NCBI RefSeq assembly: GCF_002831685.1
Contig: NZ_CP025119.1
Coordinates: 1,027,001 to 1,091,000 of the forward strand
Direction of reading: 5' to 3'
Source of the DNA: Polaribacter sp. ALD11
GTDB lineage: Bacteria; Bacteroidota; Bacteroidia; Flavobacteriales; Flavobacteriaceae
DNA length: 64,000 nucleotides
Part shown: positions 26,498-33,231 of the stretch, in pieces
Layout: each line of letters opens with the position of its first letter
Numbering within the stretch: the stretch's first letter is position 1
Position numbers and translations under genes: made by a program
The notes under the pieces: model-generated
Seen by the model: only the letters and a program-made list of their open reading frames with translations
Told to the model about the DNA's origin: nothing
Database searches by the model: none

Positions 26498-27568
26498 ATG
26501 ACAAAAATACTTCTAATCGAAGACAATCAAGATGTTCGAGAAAATACGGCAGAAATCTTAGAGTTAGCAAACTATGAGGTTTGCACAGCAGAAAACGGAA
26601 AGAAAGGTGTTTCCATGGCGAAACTTACCAAACCCGATATTATTATCTGTGATATTATGATGCCTGAACTTAATGGATATGATGTATTACTGCATCTAAA
26701 TAAAGATAAAACCACTGCCAGTACTCCTTTTATTTTCTTAACAGCAAAAACAGAAAGAATAGACGTTAGAAAAGGAATGAACCTAGGAGCCGATGATTAT
26801 CTAACAAAACCTTTTGAAGAAAGAGATTTGTTAGAAGCAGTTGCATCCAGACTTAAAAAACATAACTTTCTTAAAAAAGAGTTCTCTAGAAATATTGAAG
26901 GTATCAATCAGTTTTTTGATGAAGTCGCTGCACATGAAGGTATGGAAAGTCTTTCTCAGAATCGTAGCACTGTTAGCTTTAATAAAAAAGCCGTCATCTT
27001 TATGGAGGGGAATGCTGCTAACACGCTTTACTTTATACAAAAAGGAGCTATAAAAACATCTAAAACTACTGAGTCTGGTAAATCTTTGGTAACAGGCCTG
27101 TTTGGACCAGGACAATTTGTAGGTCAACTTTCTTTACTAACAAATAAAGGTATTTATAGAGATACTGCAACAGTAATAGAACAAGCAGAAGTTTTTGAAA
27201 TACCCAAAGCCGATTTTACAACGTTGTTATTTGGTGACAAGCTAATTTCAAATAAATTTATCACCATGATTTCTAACGACTTAATTGAGCTTCAAGAACA
27301 ACTAGTAAATATGGCTTTTTCGACAGTTAAACAACGGTTAGCAAAAGTACTGTTGAATTTATCTAAAAATGAAATACTAAATAATTCTAAAAATAAAGGA
27401 ATTAATATATCTAGAGAAGATTTAGCAAGTCTAATTGGTACAGCTACTGAAACTGCTATTAGAATGCTAACAGATTTTAAAGAGGAAAAATTAATAACCA
27501 TAGGTTCTCAAAGAGAAATTATGATAGAAGATATAAGTAACTTAGAAGATATTGCGCTGTTTGGATAA
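26498..27568 (+). CDS. Response regulator with Crp/Fnr output (REC-cNMP_binding-HTH_Crp)
   Basis: This 356-residue protein joins a receiver domain (Asp52 in IIICDIMMPEL, Thr82, Lys104) to a Crp-like beta-roll (about 145-245), a dimerisation helix (250-285) and a winged HTH (300-345). The beta-roll lacks the cysteine cluster of FNR, so phosphorylation rather than Fe-S or cNMP may be the signal. The recognition helix TATETAIRMLTDF keeps Glu318 and Arg322. These correspond to the Glu and Arg of FNR/CRP that read the TGA core. That matches the TGAY-N4-RTCA palindromes around the island, and I propose it as their activator. It is in an operon with the kinase. Confidence 0.93.
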   Translation: MTKILLIEDNQDVRENTAEILELANYEVCTAENGKKGVSMAKLTKPDIIICDIMMPELNGYDVLLHLNKDKTTASTPFIFLTAKTERIDVRKGMNLGADDYLTKPFEERDLLEAVASRLKKHNFLKKEFSRNIEGINQFFDEVAAHEGMESLSQNRSTVSFNKKAVIFMEGNAANTLYFIQKGAIKTSKTTESGKSLVTGLFGPGQFVGQLSLLTNKGIYRDTATVIEQAEVFEIPKADFTTLLFGDKLISNKFITMISNDLIELQEQLVNMAFSTVKQRLAKVLLNLSKNEILNNSKNKGINISREDLASLIGTATETAIRMLTDFKEEKLITIGSQREIMIEDISNLEDIALFG

Positions 27569-27579
27569 ATTAGAATAGT

Positions 27580-27622
27580 TGACCTTCGTCATTGAAGAAA
27601 AGAAATGTTACCATTAATTTAG
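27580..27622 (+). promoter_or_regulatory. Activator palindrome plus -7 box downstream of the REC-Crp gene
   Basis: TGACCTTCGTCA (27580-27591), 23 nt, then TAATTTAG (27615-27622), seven of eight matches to TAnnTTTG. It begins only 12 nt after the regulator stop codon and faces the 163-residue gene at 27655. Site 7 of nine. Confidence 0.7.
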
Positions 27623-27654
27623 CAATCCGTAGAAACTAAATTAACATTTTTAAC

Positions 27655-28146
27655 ATGCTTTCTAAAGAACGTAAAATACCACAGAAACTATTTGTTATAA
27701 AAACCTATCAAAATTTATTACAAATAGAGATAGTCTTAAATAATATTACTCAAAAAAACAACATACCTCTTCAGGTATCGATTCTAGGCCCCCTTACGGC
27801 CAATAAAACAATTCCTAAAAAAGAACTTAAAAAGACCATTACCTATATAAAGAAGCAATTAAGTACTGCATTAGGCAAGGAGTTTCAATTTGGTTATTTC
27901 CATAACCCAGAAGTTGGTTCTTTATTTATTGCAGGTCATTTAACTCCTACATTTCTTAATAAAGTTGATAAAAGAGAACTCGCTGCATTACCAGCAGGTC
28001 TTTCTGGTATCTTTAGAGGATTGGGAACTAATATAGAAAACATCGATAATTATTTAACTGCGTTAAAAAACAACAATTATTGTTTAATCATTCGAGGAGA
28101 AAGCAATTTATTAGATGCTGTAAAACCAATACTAAACGCCTGTTAA
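27655..28146 (+). CDS. Protein of unknown function in the activator regulon
   Basis: This 163-residue protein has no family I recognise. It has a basic N terminus, an alternating strand-helix pattern (LFVIKTYQNLLQIEIVLNNI, IPLQVSILGPLTAN) and a moderately hydrophobic glycine-rich stretch (FGYFHNPEVGSLFIAGHLTPTF and AALPAGLSGIFRGLG). No signal peptide or metal motif is seen. It is a single-gene unit with its own activator site and -7 box, which implies a specific role in the response. A small membrane-associated stress protein is possible. Confidence 0.75.
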   Translation: MLSKERKIPQKLFVIKTYQNLLQIEIVLNNITQKNNIPLQVSILGPLTANKTIPKKELKKTITYIKKQLSTALGKEFQFGYFHNPEVGSLFIAGHLTPTFLNKVDKRELAALPAGLSGIFRGLGTNIENIDNYLTALKNNNYCLIIRGESNLLDAVKPILNAC

Positions 28147-28280
28147 TTTTGGGTGGTGTTCGACTCATCATTTAATAAATAGCCGTTTTGGTCGTTCAAA
28201 AAAAAACATAAAATAAGGCGGAACTTCTAATTCTATTAATTAAAAACAGCTAAGATTTCCTTAAACTAAGTACTATTTAC

Positions 28281-28323
28281 TGACGCTGGTCATTTTATTA
28301 AGACTTTACTATTTGCAACTTTG
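28281..28323 (+). promoter_or_regulatory. Activator palindrome plus -7 box for the sigma-like/DnaJ cluster
   Basis: TGACGCTGGTCA (28281-28292), 23 nt, then CAACTTTG (28316-28323), seven of eight matches to TAnnTTTG. Site 8 of nine. The expected transcript start lies about 20 nt before the sigma-like gene. Confidence 0.7.
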
Positions 28324-28352
28324 TTATTTAATCAACTAAAAAGGTGAAATCT

Positions 28353-29123
28353 ATGGAAACCCAAACTATTCATTATAAAATTCGAAAAGAACTTCGCGTC
28401 TCTATAAAGCAAAAATTACCAAACCTTATTAAGTATAAGCAAGAAGATAATGAAGCCGCCTTCTATGATTTGCTCTTAGAGATTTTGCCAGATTTAAGAC
28501 AATACGTAAATAAAAGAGTTTTGGCGGCGATACAGAAAGGTCATTTTCCAAGAAACAAATATGATCCTAATGATTTTATTGATGAGTTGTTTATTGAAAC
28601 CTATGATCATATTGAAAACTTTTCTAATGCAGACGAATTTTATATGTGGCTCTACAAAAAGGCCAACGAACTATTAGAGGATGTAATTATCGAAGAAGAA
28701 TTTGACGAACTTTTTTTCAAGAATATTGATGATTATTCCAAACCTGAATGGGATGCAATGCAGGAAAATTATAGTACAGATGGTGGTGGAGATATACTGA
28801 TGATTGATGAACTGGATGATATTTCTTACTACCATAATGATTATACCTTAAACCACGTATTTGTAGAAAATAAGGAGAAAGCCTTAATTGAGAAAATAGA
28901 CAAAGATTTAAATACCAAAGAAATTCAAAATCACATCGCAATGGTGTTGCACAATTTACCACTGGCAATGCGTACTGTTTTTGAACTACACACCAATCAA
29001 CATTTAGATCTCAAAGAAATTGCACACATAAGAAACACTTCGCTTAAAGAAGTTGAGCAGCTTTTAAAAGATGCAAAAAAAGCGCTGCAAGTCAGTTTTT
29101 TCAACAGATATTCTGTCAATTAA
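28353..29123 (+). CDS. Divergent sigma-70 family factor with acidic linker
   Basis: From ATG 28353 this is 256 residues. A GTG at 28344 is in frame but lies in the ribosome-binding stretch AAAAAGGTGA. The N-terminal part (about 20-115: AAFYDLLLEILPDLRQYVNKRV, FIDELFIETYDHIENF) resembles sigma region 2. A strongly acidic linker of about 70 residues follows. The C-terminal part (LPLAMRTVFELHTNQHLDLKEIAHIRNTSLKEVEQLLKDAKKAL) is a clear region 4 helix-turn-helix. It looks like an ECF-type sigma factor with an inserted acidic linker, and no anti-sigma gene is adjacent. It heads a rightward cluster. Confidence 0.82.
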   Translation: METQTIHYKIRKELRVSIKQKLPNLIKYKQEDNEAAFYDLLLEILPDLRQYVNKRVLAAIQKGHFPRNKYDPNDFIDELFIETYDHIENFSNADEFYMWLYKKANELLEDVIIEEEFDELFFKNIDDYSKPEWDAMQENYSTDGGGDILMIDELDDISYYHNDYTLNHVFVENKEKALIEKIDKDLNTKEIQNHIAMVLHNLPLAMRTVFELHTNQHLDLKEIAHIRNTSLKEVEQLLKDAKKALQVSFFNRYSVN

Positions 29124-29139
29124 TAAACGTTCATTATAA

Positions 29140-29859
29140 ATGGATTATAAGGGCTATTATAAAATATTAGAAGTTAGCAAAAATGCCACTGTAAAAAACA
29201 TCAAAAAAGCATACAGAAAATTAGCAGCCAAACACCATCCTGATAAAAACCCCGACAACAAAGATGCCGAAGAAAATTCAAAGAAATTAATGAGGCAAAT
29301 GGTGTTTTAAGTAATAAAGAACAACGTGCAAAAGTATGATGCTTTAGGCACCAATTGGGAAGCATACCAACATACTGGTGATGATTGGCCTGATTACGCT
29401 AATCGAAGTAAACAAAACGAACGTCCTTCTCAAGGCAATCCTTCAGCTTTTTATGGACAACAATTAAAAATAAAAGGCAAAGGACAACCTAGTGTAAAAG
29501 GCGGCAATAGAGGTAATTTATTTATTATTTTAAAAGTACAACAAGATTCTAGATTCCAACGAAATGGAGATCATCTAAGGTATGTAGCAACTGTAGATTT
29601 ATACACCGCTATTCTTGGTGGTAAAATAGAAGTACCAACGCTTACAGGAACGGTAAAAGTTACGGTACCTAAAGAAAGTGAAACAGGAAAAACACTTAGG
29701 TTAAAAGGGAAAGGAATGCCAATATATAGCAAACCGTTACAATTTGGAGATTTATTGGTAAAACTGAATGTAGAATTGCCAAAACAACTTACAAAAGAAG
29801 AAGAAATCTTTAAAAAATCACAAAACTTAAGAGAAACACAAACCGTTAATCCAAATTAA
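29140..29859 (+). pseudogene. CbpA/DnaJ-like cochaperone, frameshifted and internally deleted
   Basis: The ATG at 29140 opens a good J-domain ([40 protein letters not shown], with HPD). A missing A near 29275 (GAAGAAAATTC) shifts the frame, and an extra G at 29334 shifts it back, leaving a stop in between. After YDALGTNWEAYQ the Gly/Phe region and much of C-terminal domain I are missing. The sequence jumps to GQQLKIKGKGQPSVKGGNRGNLF, then continues normally with DLYTAILGGKIEVPTLTG and TLRLKGKGMPIYS. The C-terminal open piece starts at 29326. It would have stimulated DnaK but is very unlikely to work as found. Confidence 0.85.
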
Positions 29860-29871
29860 AACAGACTATTT

Positions 29872-30132
29872 ATGAGCTTAATAAATGAAAATGTAATACC
29901 AGGAAACCATGGAAAAGTATTTAGCACCAATGCAAAGAGTATTCATGATTTAGAGAAAATTAGGGCTAAAATACTAGAGTTAAAAGGTGTTAAAAATGTG
30001 TTACTCGATCTTGAAGTGTTTCCTCGAGAATTTACCATTCATACTTCTAAGTTAATTACCATAAACGAAATAGAAGAAAAAGTACTAGCTACAGGTTTCC
30101 ATGCGATACAGAAAAATGCTTTTGAACTCTAA
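29872..30132 (+). CDS. Small HMA-like fold protein without metal-binding CxxC
   Basis: This 86-residue protein has the beta-alpha-beta pattern of heavy-metal-associated domains (GKVFSTNAKSIHDLEKIRAKILELKGVKNVLLDLEVFPREFTIHTSKLITINEIEEKVLATGFHAI). In the usual GVxxVxxxL position it reads LKGVKNVLLDL, and the ending ATGFHA is typical. The CxxC metal site is absent and the protein has no cysteine, so it should not carry copper by the usual ligands. It follows the DnaJ relic by 12 nt. Confidence 0.7.
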   Translation: MSLINENVIPGNHGKVFSTNAKSIHDLEKIRAKILELKGVKNVLLDLEVFPREFTIHTSKLITINEIEEKVLATGFHAIQKNAFEL

Positions 30133-30257
30133 ATTATGAAAAGCTTGTAAAAAATAATTACACTAAAGTGAAAACAAAAAAAACTCATATCATGAAAATT
30201 AAAACATCAAATCCAAAACAGAATTATTATTAGTTGCAGGACTAAACGTGCTTCATT

Positions 30258-30563
30258 TTGAAAGACGAAGTGAAATTCTTTGATAATCTATTAAAGAAAA
30301 AAGAAGCTTTAGAAAAAAAGAAACCAGAATATGAGAAGATGTTGAGAAACTTAGACAAAATTCACGCCGACTTATTTGAAGACTTAGAAGATAGTATTAT
30401 TGAACATGAAAAATTATTATCTAAAATTCAAAAAGGAGAAAAAGGAATCTCTGATAATGATTATCGTGAAAAACACCGTCATATTTTTTTACGTATAGAC
30501 ACTTTTACAAATGACTTTAAAACCTTCAAAGGAATTGTTTTTGAGTATGCAAAAGGGTTGTAA
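30258..30563 (+). CDS. Short coiled-coil protein, possibly N-terminally damaged
   Basis: The frame starts at TTG 30258 and gives 101 highly charged, helical residues (EKKKPEYEKMLRNLDKIHADLFEDLEDSIIEHEKLLSKI). I do not recognise a family. An ATG at 30192 lies in the same frame but is followed by stops at 30231-30233 and 30243-30245. The true N terminus may therefore be lost, or the gene relies on the TTG. It is codirectional with its neighbours and likely part of the sigma/DnaJ cluster transcript. Confidence 0.55.
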   Translation: MKDEVKFFDNLLKKKEALEKKKPEYEKMLRNLDKIHADLFEDLEDSIIEHEKLLSKIQKGEKGISDNDYREKHRHIFLRIDTFTNDFKTFKGIVFEYAKGL

Positions 30564-30589
30564 TAAAATCACTTTAAAAAACACATCTT

Positions 30590-30958
30590 ATGGAACTAAC
30601 CCTATATACTAGAAATTATAATACGTCTGATACTATCCAAAACTTTATGGACTTTTATTACAGTCTACAAATGAAGTATTTGGCAAGTGATCTTTTGAAA
30701 AAAGGATTATCACCCAAACAAATATCAGATGCCGTAGCAACAGCTGTAAAAATAGCAAGTTCTTCAGATATCGATACGAAAATGCATTTTAGGCCTGTTT
30801 ATAGTGCTATAAACCAAGAAATTATTAGAGATTGTAAACTTTCTCAATTAGGATATGGATTGGTATTAATGAATGCAAACCCGAATGTATCCACTGTAGG
30901 TAATTTTCAAGTAAATATTTTAGGTGAATTTCTTAAGACAAGAAGTTATTCTATTTAA
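30590..30958 (+). CDS. Conserved-looking protein of unknown function
   Basis: This 122-residue soluble protein (MELTLYTRNYNTSDTIQNFMDFYYSLQMKYLASDLLKKGLSPKQISDAVATAVKIASSSDIDTKMHFRPVY...) is helical in its middle part and ends in a strand-rich region (YGLVLMNANPNVSTVGNFQVNILGEFL). No known motif is visible. Good coding character and a normal start 26 nt after the coiled-coil gene support it as real. It ends the rightward cluster just before a strong inverted repeat. Confidence 0.7.
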   Translation: MELTLYTRNYNTSDTIQNFMDFYYSLQMKYLASDLLKKGLSPKQISDAVATAVKIASSSDIDTKMHFRPVYSAINQEIIRDCKLSQLGYGLVLMNANPNVSTVGNFQVNILGEFLKTRSYSI

Positions 30959-30976
30959 GAAATTAAAACACATTGA

Positions 30977-31017
30977 AACTATACCATAATGAACTTCTAG
31001 TTCATTATGGTATAGTT
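30977..31017. terminator. Perfect 17-bp inverted repeat between convergent operons
   Basis: AACTATACCATAATGAA (30977-30993), loop CTTCTAG, and its exact complement at 31001-31017. It lies 18 nt after a rightward stop and about 110 nt from the end of the convergent dehydrogenase gene. There is no strong T tract on either side, so it may stop transcription in both directions or protect the 3' ends. Confidence 0.65.
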
Positions 31018-31126
31018 CTCAAACTAAAATCTGCTTATTAAATGGGTACATAAAAGCACATAGTTTCAGCTCAATTTTAGCTCAATAAGAGCTAAGCTAT
31101 GGGGTCCTGTGAAAACGATTTAAACT

Positions 31127-32023
31127 CTACTTTAAAAAATCTGAATTTTTATAAGTAGGGTTTGGATATTTATAAAACCCTTCTCCAGTAGAAACTCCTA
31201 ATTTATTTTTATCTATAAAATTTTCTTTTAAGTACTTTACTGTTTTTATTTTTAATTCATCTTTGGTATTCTCTGCTGCTGTTTTATTAATATTATAGAC
31301 GGTTGTAATACCTACAACATCTAGTATCGCAAAAGGACCTAAAGGTGCTCCGGTTGCTTTCATCCATGTTTTATCTATAATTTCTGGGGTTGCAACTTCA
31401 CTTATCAATAAGTTCGTTGCCGCACTTAATAAAGGCACCAATAAAGAGTTTAGAATGTAACCTGGTTGTTCTTTATTTAATGGTAAAGCCAACATACCAA
31501 TGGCTTTGGCAAACGCAACTACATCTTTAAAAACTTTGGGGTCAGTTGTGGCATGTCCCATTATTTCTGCAGTATTGTGAATCCATATCGTATTTGCAAA
31601 ATGCAATGCTAAAAATTTTGAAGGTCTACCTGTTGCGTCTGCAAACTGACTTGGTAAAAGTGTTGAAGAATTGGTTACAAAAACAGTTTTTTCAGAAGCT
31701 ACTTTTGCCAGCTTATTGTAAAAATCTATTTTTATTTTTGGGTTTTCTGGTACGGCTTCAATTAGCAAATCGGCATCTTTAACAGCGTCCGCTAAATCTG
31801 AAGTATACCTTAAGTTTTCAAATGTTTTATCTAATTCTTGCTCTGTTGCATTTAAATCCTTTTTAAATGCTTCGCACATACTTTTAAATTTTGATTTTGC
31901 TTTTTCCAAAACGGTATCATTAATATCATAAACGGTTACGTTAAATCCATGAAATGCAGTTTGAAACGCAATCTGATATCCTAAAACACCGCTTCCGGCT
32001 ATAGTTATGTTCTTGTAGTTCAT
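31127..32023 (-). CDS. 3-hydroxyacyl-CoA dehydrogenase (HBDH family)
   Basis: This 298-residue protein has the NAD-binding motif ITIAGSGVLGYQIAFQTAFHG, ADLLIEAVPENPKIK, VTNSSTLLPSQFA and LALHFANTIWIHNTAEIMGH with the catalytic-type His. The helical dimerisation domain keeps QPGYILNSLLVPLL and a C-terminal GEGFYKYPNP. This is the single-domain HBDH family that reversibly oxidises 3-hydroxybutyryl-CoA. It would consume or produce NADH in butyrate/PHB-like or beta-oxidation metabolism. It follows the ArsC-like gene by 21 nt and probably shares the upstream promoter (32697-32739). Confidence 0.92.
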   Translation of the reverse strand: MNYKNITIAGSGVLGYQIAFQTAFHGFNVTVYDINDTVLEKAKSKFKSMCEAFKKDLNATEQELDKTFENLRYTSDLADAVKDADLLIEAVPENPKIKIDFYNKLAKVASEKTVFVTNSSTLLPSQFADATGRPSKFLALHFANTIWIHNTAEIMGHATTDPKVFKDVVAFAKAIGMLALPLNKEQPGYILNSLLVPLLSAATNLLISEVATPEIIDKTWMKATGAPLGPFAILDVVGITTVYNINKTAAENTKDELKIKTVKYLKENFIDKNKLGVSTGEGFYKYPNPTYKNSDFLK

Positions 32024-32044
32024 TTTTATCGTTTTAAATTATTC

Positions 32045-32425
32045 CTAAATTTTAATAATATCTGTAGGGGTTTCAACTAAAATAGTTCTATCACCTCGCA
32101 AAGCAATGGGTTGTTTCATAATTTCTGGATTTTTTTGAATCATTTTTACCCAATCGTTGGTTGAGAAATTATGATGCTCAAAATGTGATTTGTATTCAGG
32201 GTGTTCTTGGTTTATAAGATCAGCAACTTTTAGATGTAATCTATCTGCAAGTTCTACAATTTGAGTTCCTGTAAGTTTTGCCCTTAAGATATCTATTTCT
32301 AGAATAGGTAACCCTTCTGCTTTGACATAGGCCAATGTTTGTTTTGCTCTTACAGATTTAGAACTGTAAAACAAAGTAATCTGTCTATTTGAAGTAGCTA
32401 TTTCTCCCATATTTTTTTTGTGCAT
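32045..32425 (-). CDS. ArsC/Spx-like thioredoxin-fold protein lacking cysteines
   Basis: This 126-residue protein follows the ArsC/Spx fold along its length: ITLFYSSKSVRAKQTLAYV, an inserted helical domain, and NPEIMKQPIALRGDRTILVETPTDI with the cis-Pro region. Where ArsC/Spx proteins have CxxC or C-x5-R, this one has SSKSVRA, and the whole protein contains no cysteine. It cannot be an arsenate reductase or a thiol switch by the usual chemistry. It may be a partner-binding relative. It lies between a broken 65-codon gene and the dehydrogenase gene. Confidence 0.8.
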   Translation of the reverse strand: MHKKNMGEIATSNRQITLFYSSKSVRAKQTLAYVKAEGLPILEIDILRAKLTGTQIVELADRLHLKVADLINQEHPEYKSHFEHHNFSTNDWVKMIQKNPEIMKQPIALRGDRTILVETPTDIIKI

Positions 32426-32441
32426 ATTTTAATTTATACTT

Positions 32442-32636
32442 CTAATTATGATGCTTTAGTAATTGTATTAAACTGTCTAAATAATCTTGTAAAGCCTGTT
32501 TATTAATATATGGATGATTGCTTTCTGTTAATGTTATTGGATTTTCATCTAAATCACGATAAAGTTATGGGTAATTGGTTGCAATACTTGTGGTAAGCTG
32601 TGTTATTTCTATTAGTATGTTGTGTAAATGTTTCAT
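32442..32636 (-). pseudogene. Broken 65-codon gene, paralogue of the 67-residue protein at 20892-21095
   Basis: From ATG 32636 the frame reads MKHLHNILIEITQLTTSIATNYP, then TAA at 32565-32567, then LYRDLDENPITLTESNHPYINKQALQDYLDSLIQLLKHHN to a TAG at 32442. A single base change (GAA to TAA, where the intact relative has PEL) accounts for the stop. The rest aligns with the gene at 20892-21095. It is the first gene after the activator-site promoter at 32697-32739. Confidence 0.72.
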
Positions 32637-32696
32637 AACGAATATTGTCAAAAATTCATTTCTAAACTATTTAGGAGTGAGTTGAATTCTAAAAAA

Positions 32697-32739
32697 TAAA
32701 TATAGTTAAGTAATTTTGATTATAAAATGACTTAGGTCA
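32697..32739 (-). promoter_or_regulatory. Activator palindrome plus -7 box for the ArsC-like/dehydrogenase operon
   Basis: TGACTTAGGTCA (32728-32739) is followed on the minus strand by 23 nt and TATATTTA (32704-32697), seven of eight matches to TAnnTTTG. Site 9 of nine and the rightmost one found. It points into the broken 65-codon gene and the two genes behind it. Confidence 0.72.
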
Positions 32740-33231
32740 TTTAAATCTTTGAAGTTATTTTTTCAACTCGAAATATCTTTTTGAGACTTTACCTAAATCT
32801 CCCTTTGAAAAGGAACAAAAAAAAAAAACAAAATCGTATACATTTTCTTCTACAAACCCTTTAAAATAAGAAGGTAATACATATTGTATTGGAAATTTAT
32901 TTCTTTTAATTTAGTTTTACTTTGTACTGTTTTAGTTAATAAAGATGCTTGTATAAAAAAGGACAATTAAAATGTTGGTACTCCAATTTCTTTCAAGAGT
33001 TTTTTATAATTAACCTGCAATTCTTCTGATAAAAAAGAGGTTAGCAAGGGTTCTTTTGCTTTTAGATCTAATTTTATAAATCTTTAGAAGATGTAATGGA
33101 TCTTATTTCTCATCCAAAGAAATTGAAAAAAATATGTTCATAATAAGAAACAAAGAACTGTTTCTCGTTCTAATAAATAAAAAAGACAAACTCATACAAA
33201 TAACAGTCAGTAAAACCTCAATTTTCATAAC
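32740..33231. other. Gene-poor border with a short coding remnant
   Basis: No intact gene is seen. On the minus strand about 38 codons ending at 32967 (LKAKEPLLTSFLSEELQVNYKKLLKEIGVPTF) look like the tail of a lost protein that I cannot name. A-rich tracts flank it. This is the right border between the stress island and the starch locus. Confidence 0.35.

Noticed and set aside
1690..32900. Similar stretches near both island borders (TTACATACTGTATTGG at about 1696 and ATACATATTGTATTGG at about 32877) as insertion direct repeats
   Set aside because: Only about 16 of 19 positions agree, the sequence is AT-rich and partly palindromic by itself, and no integrase or target-site context supports it.
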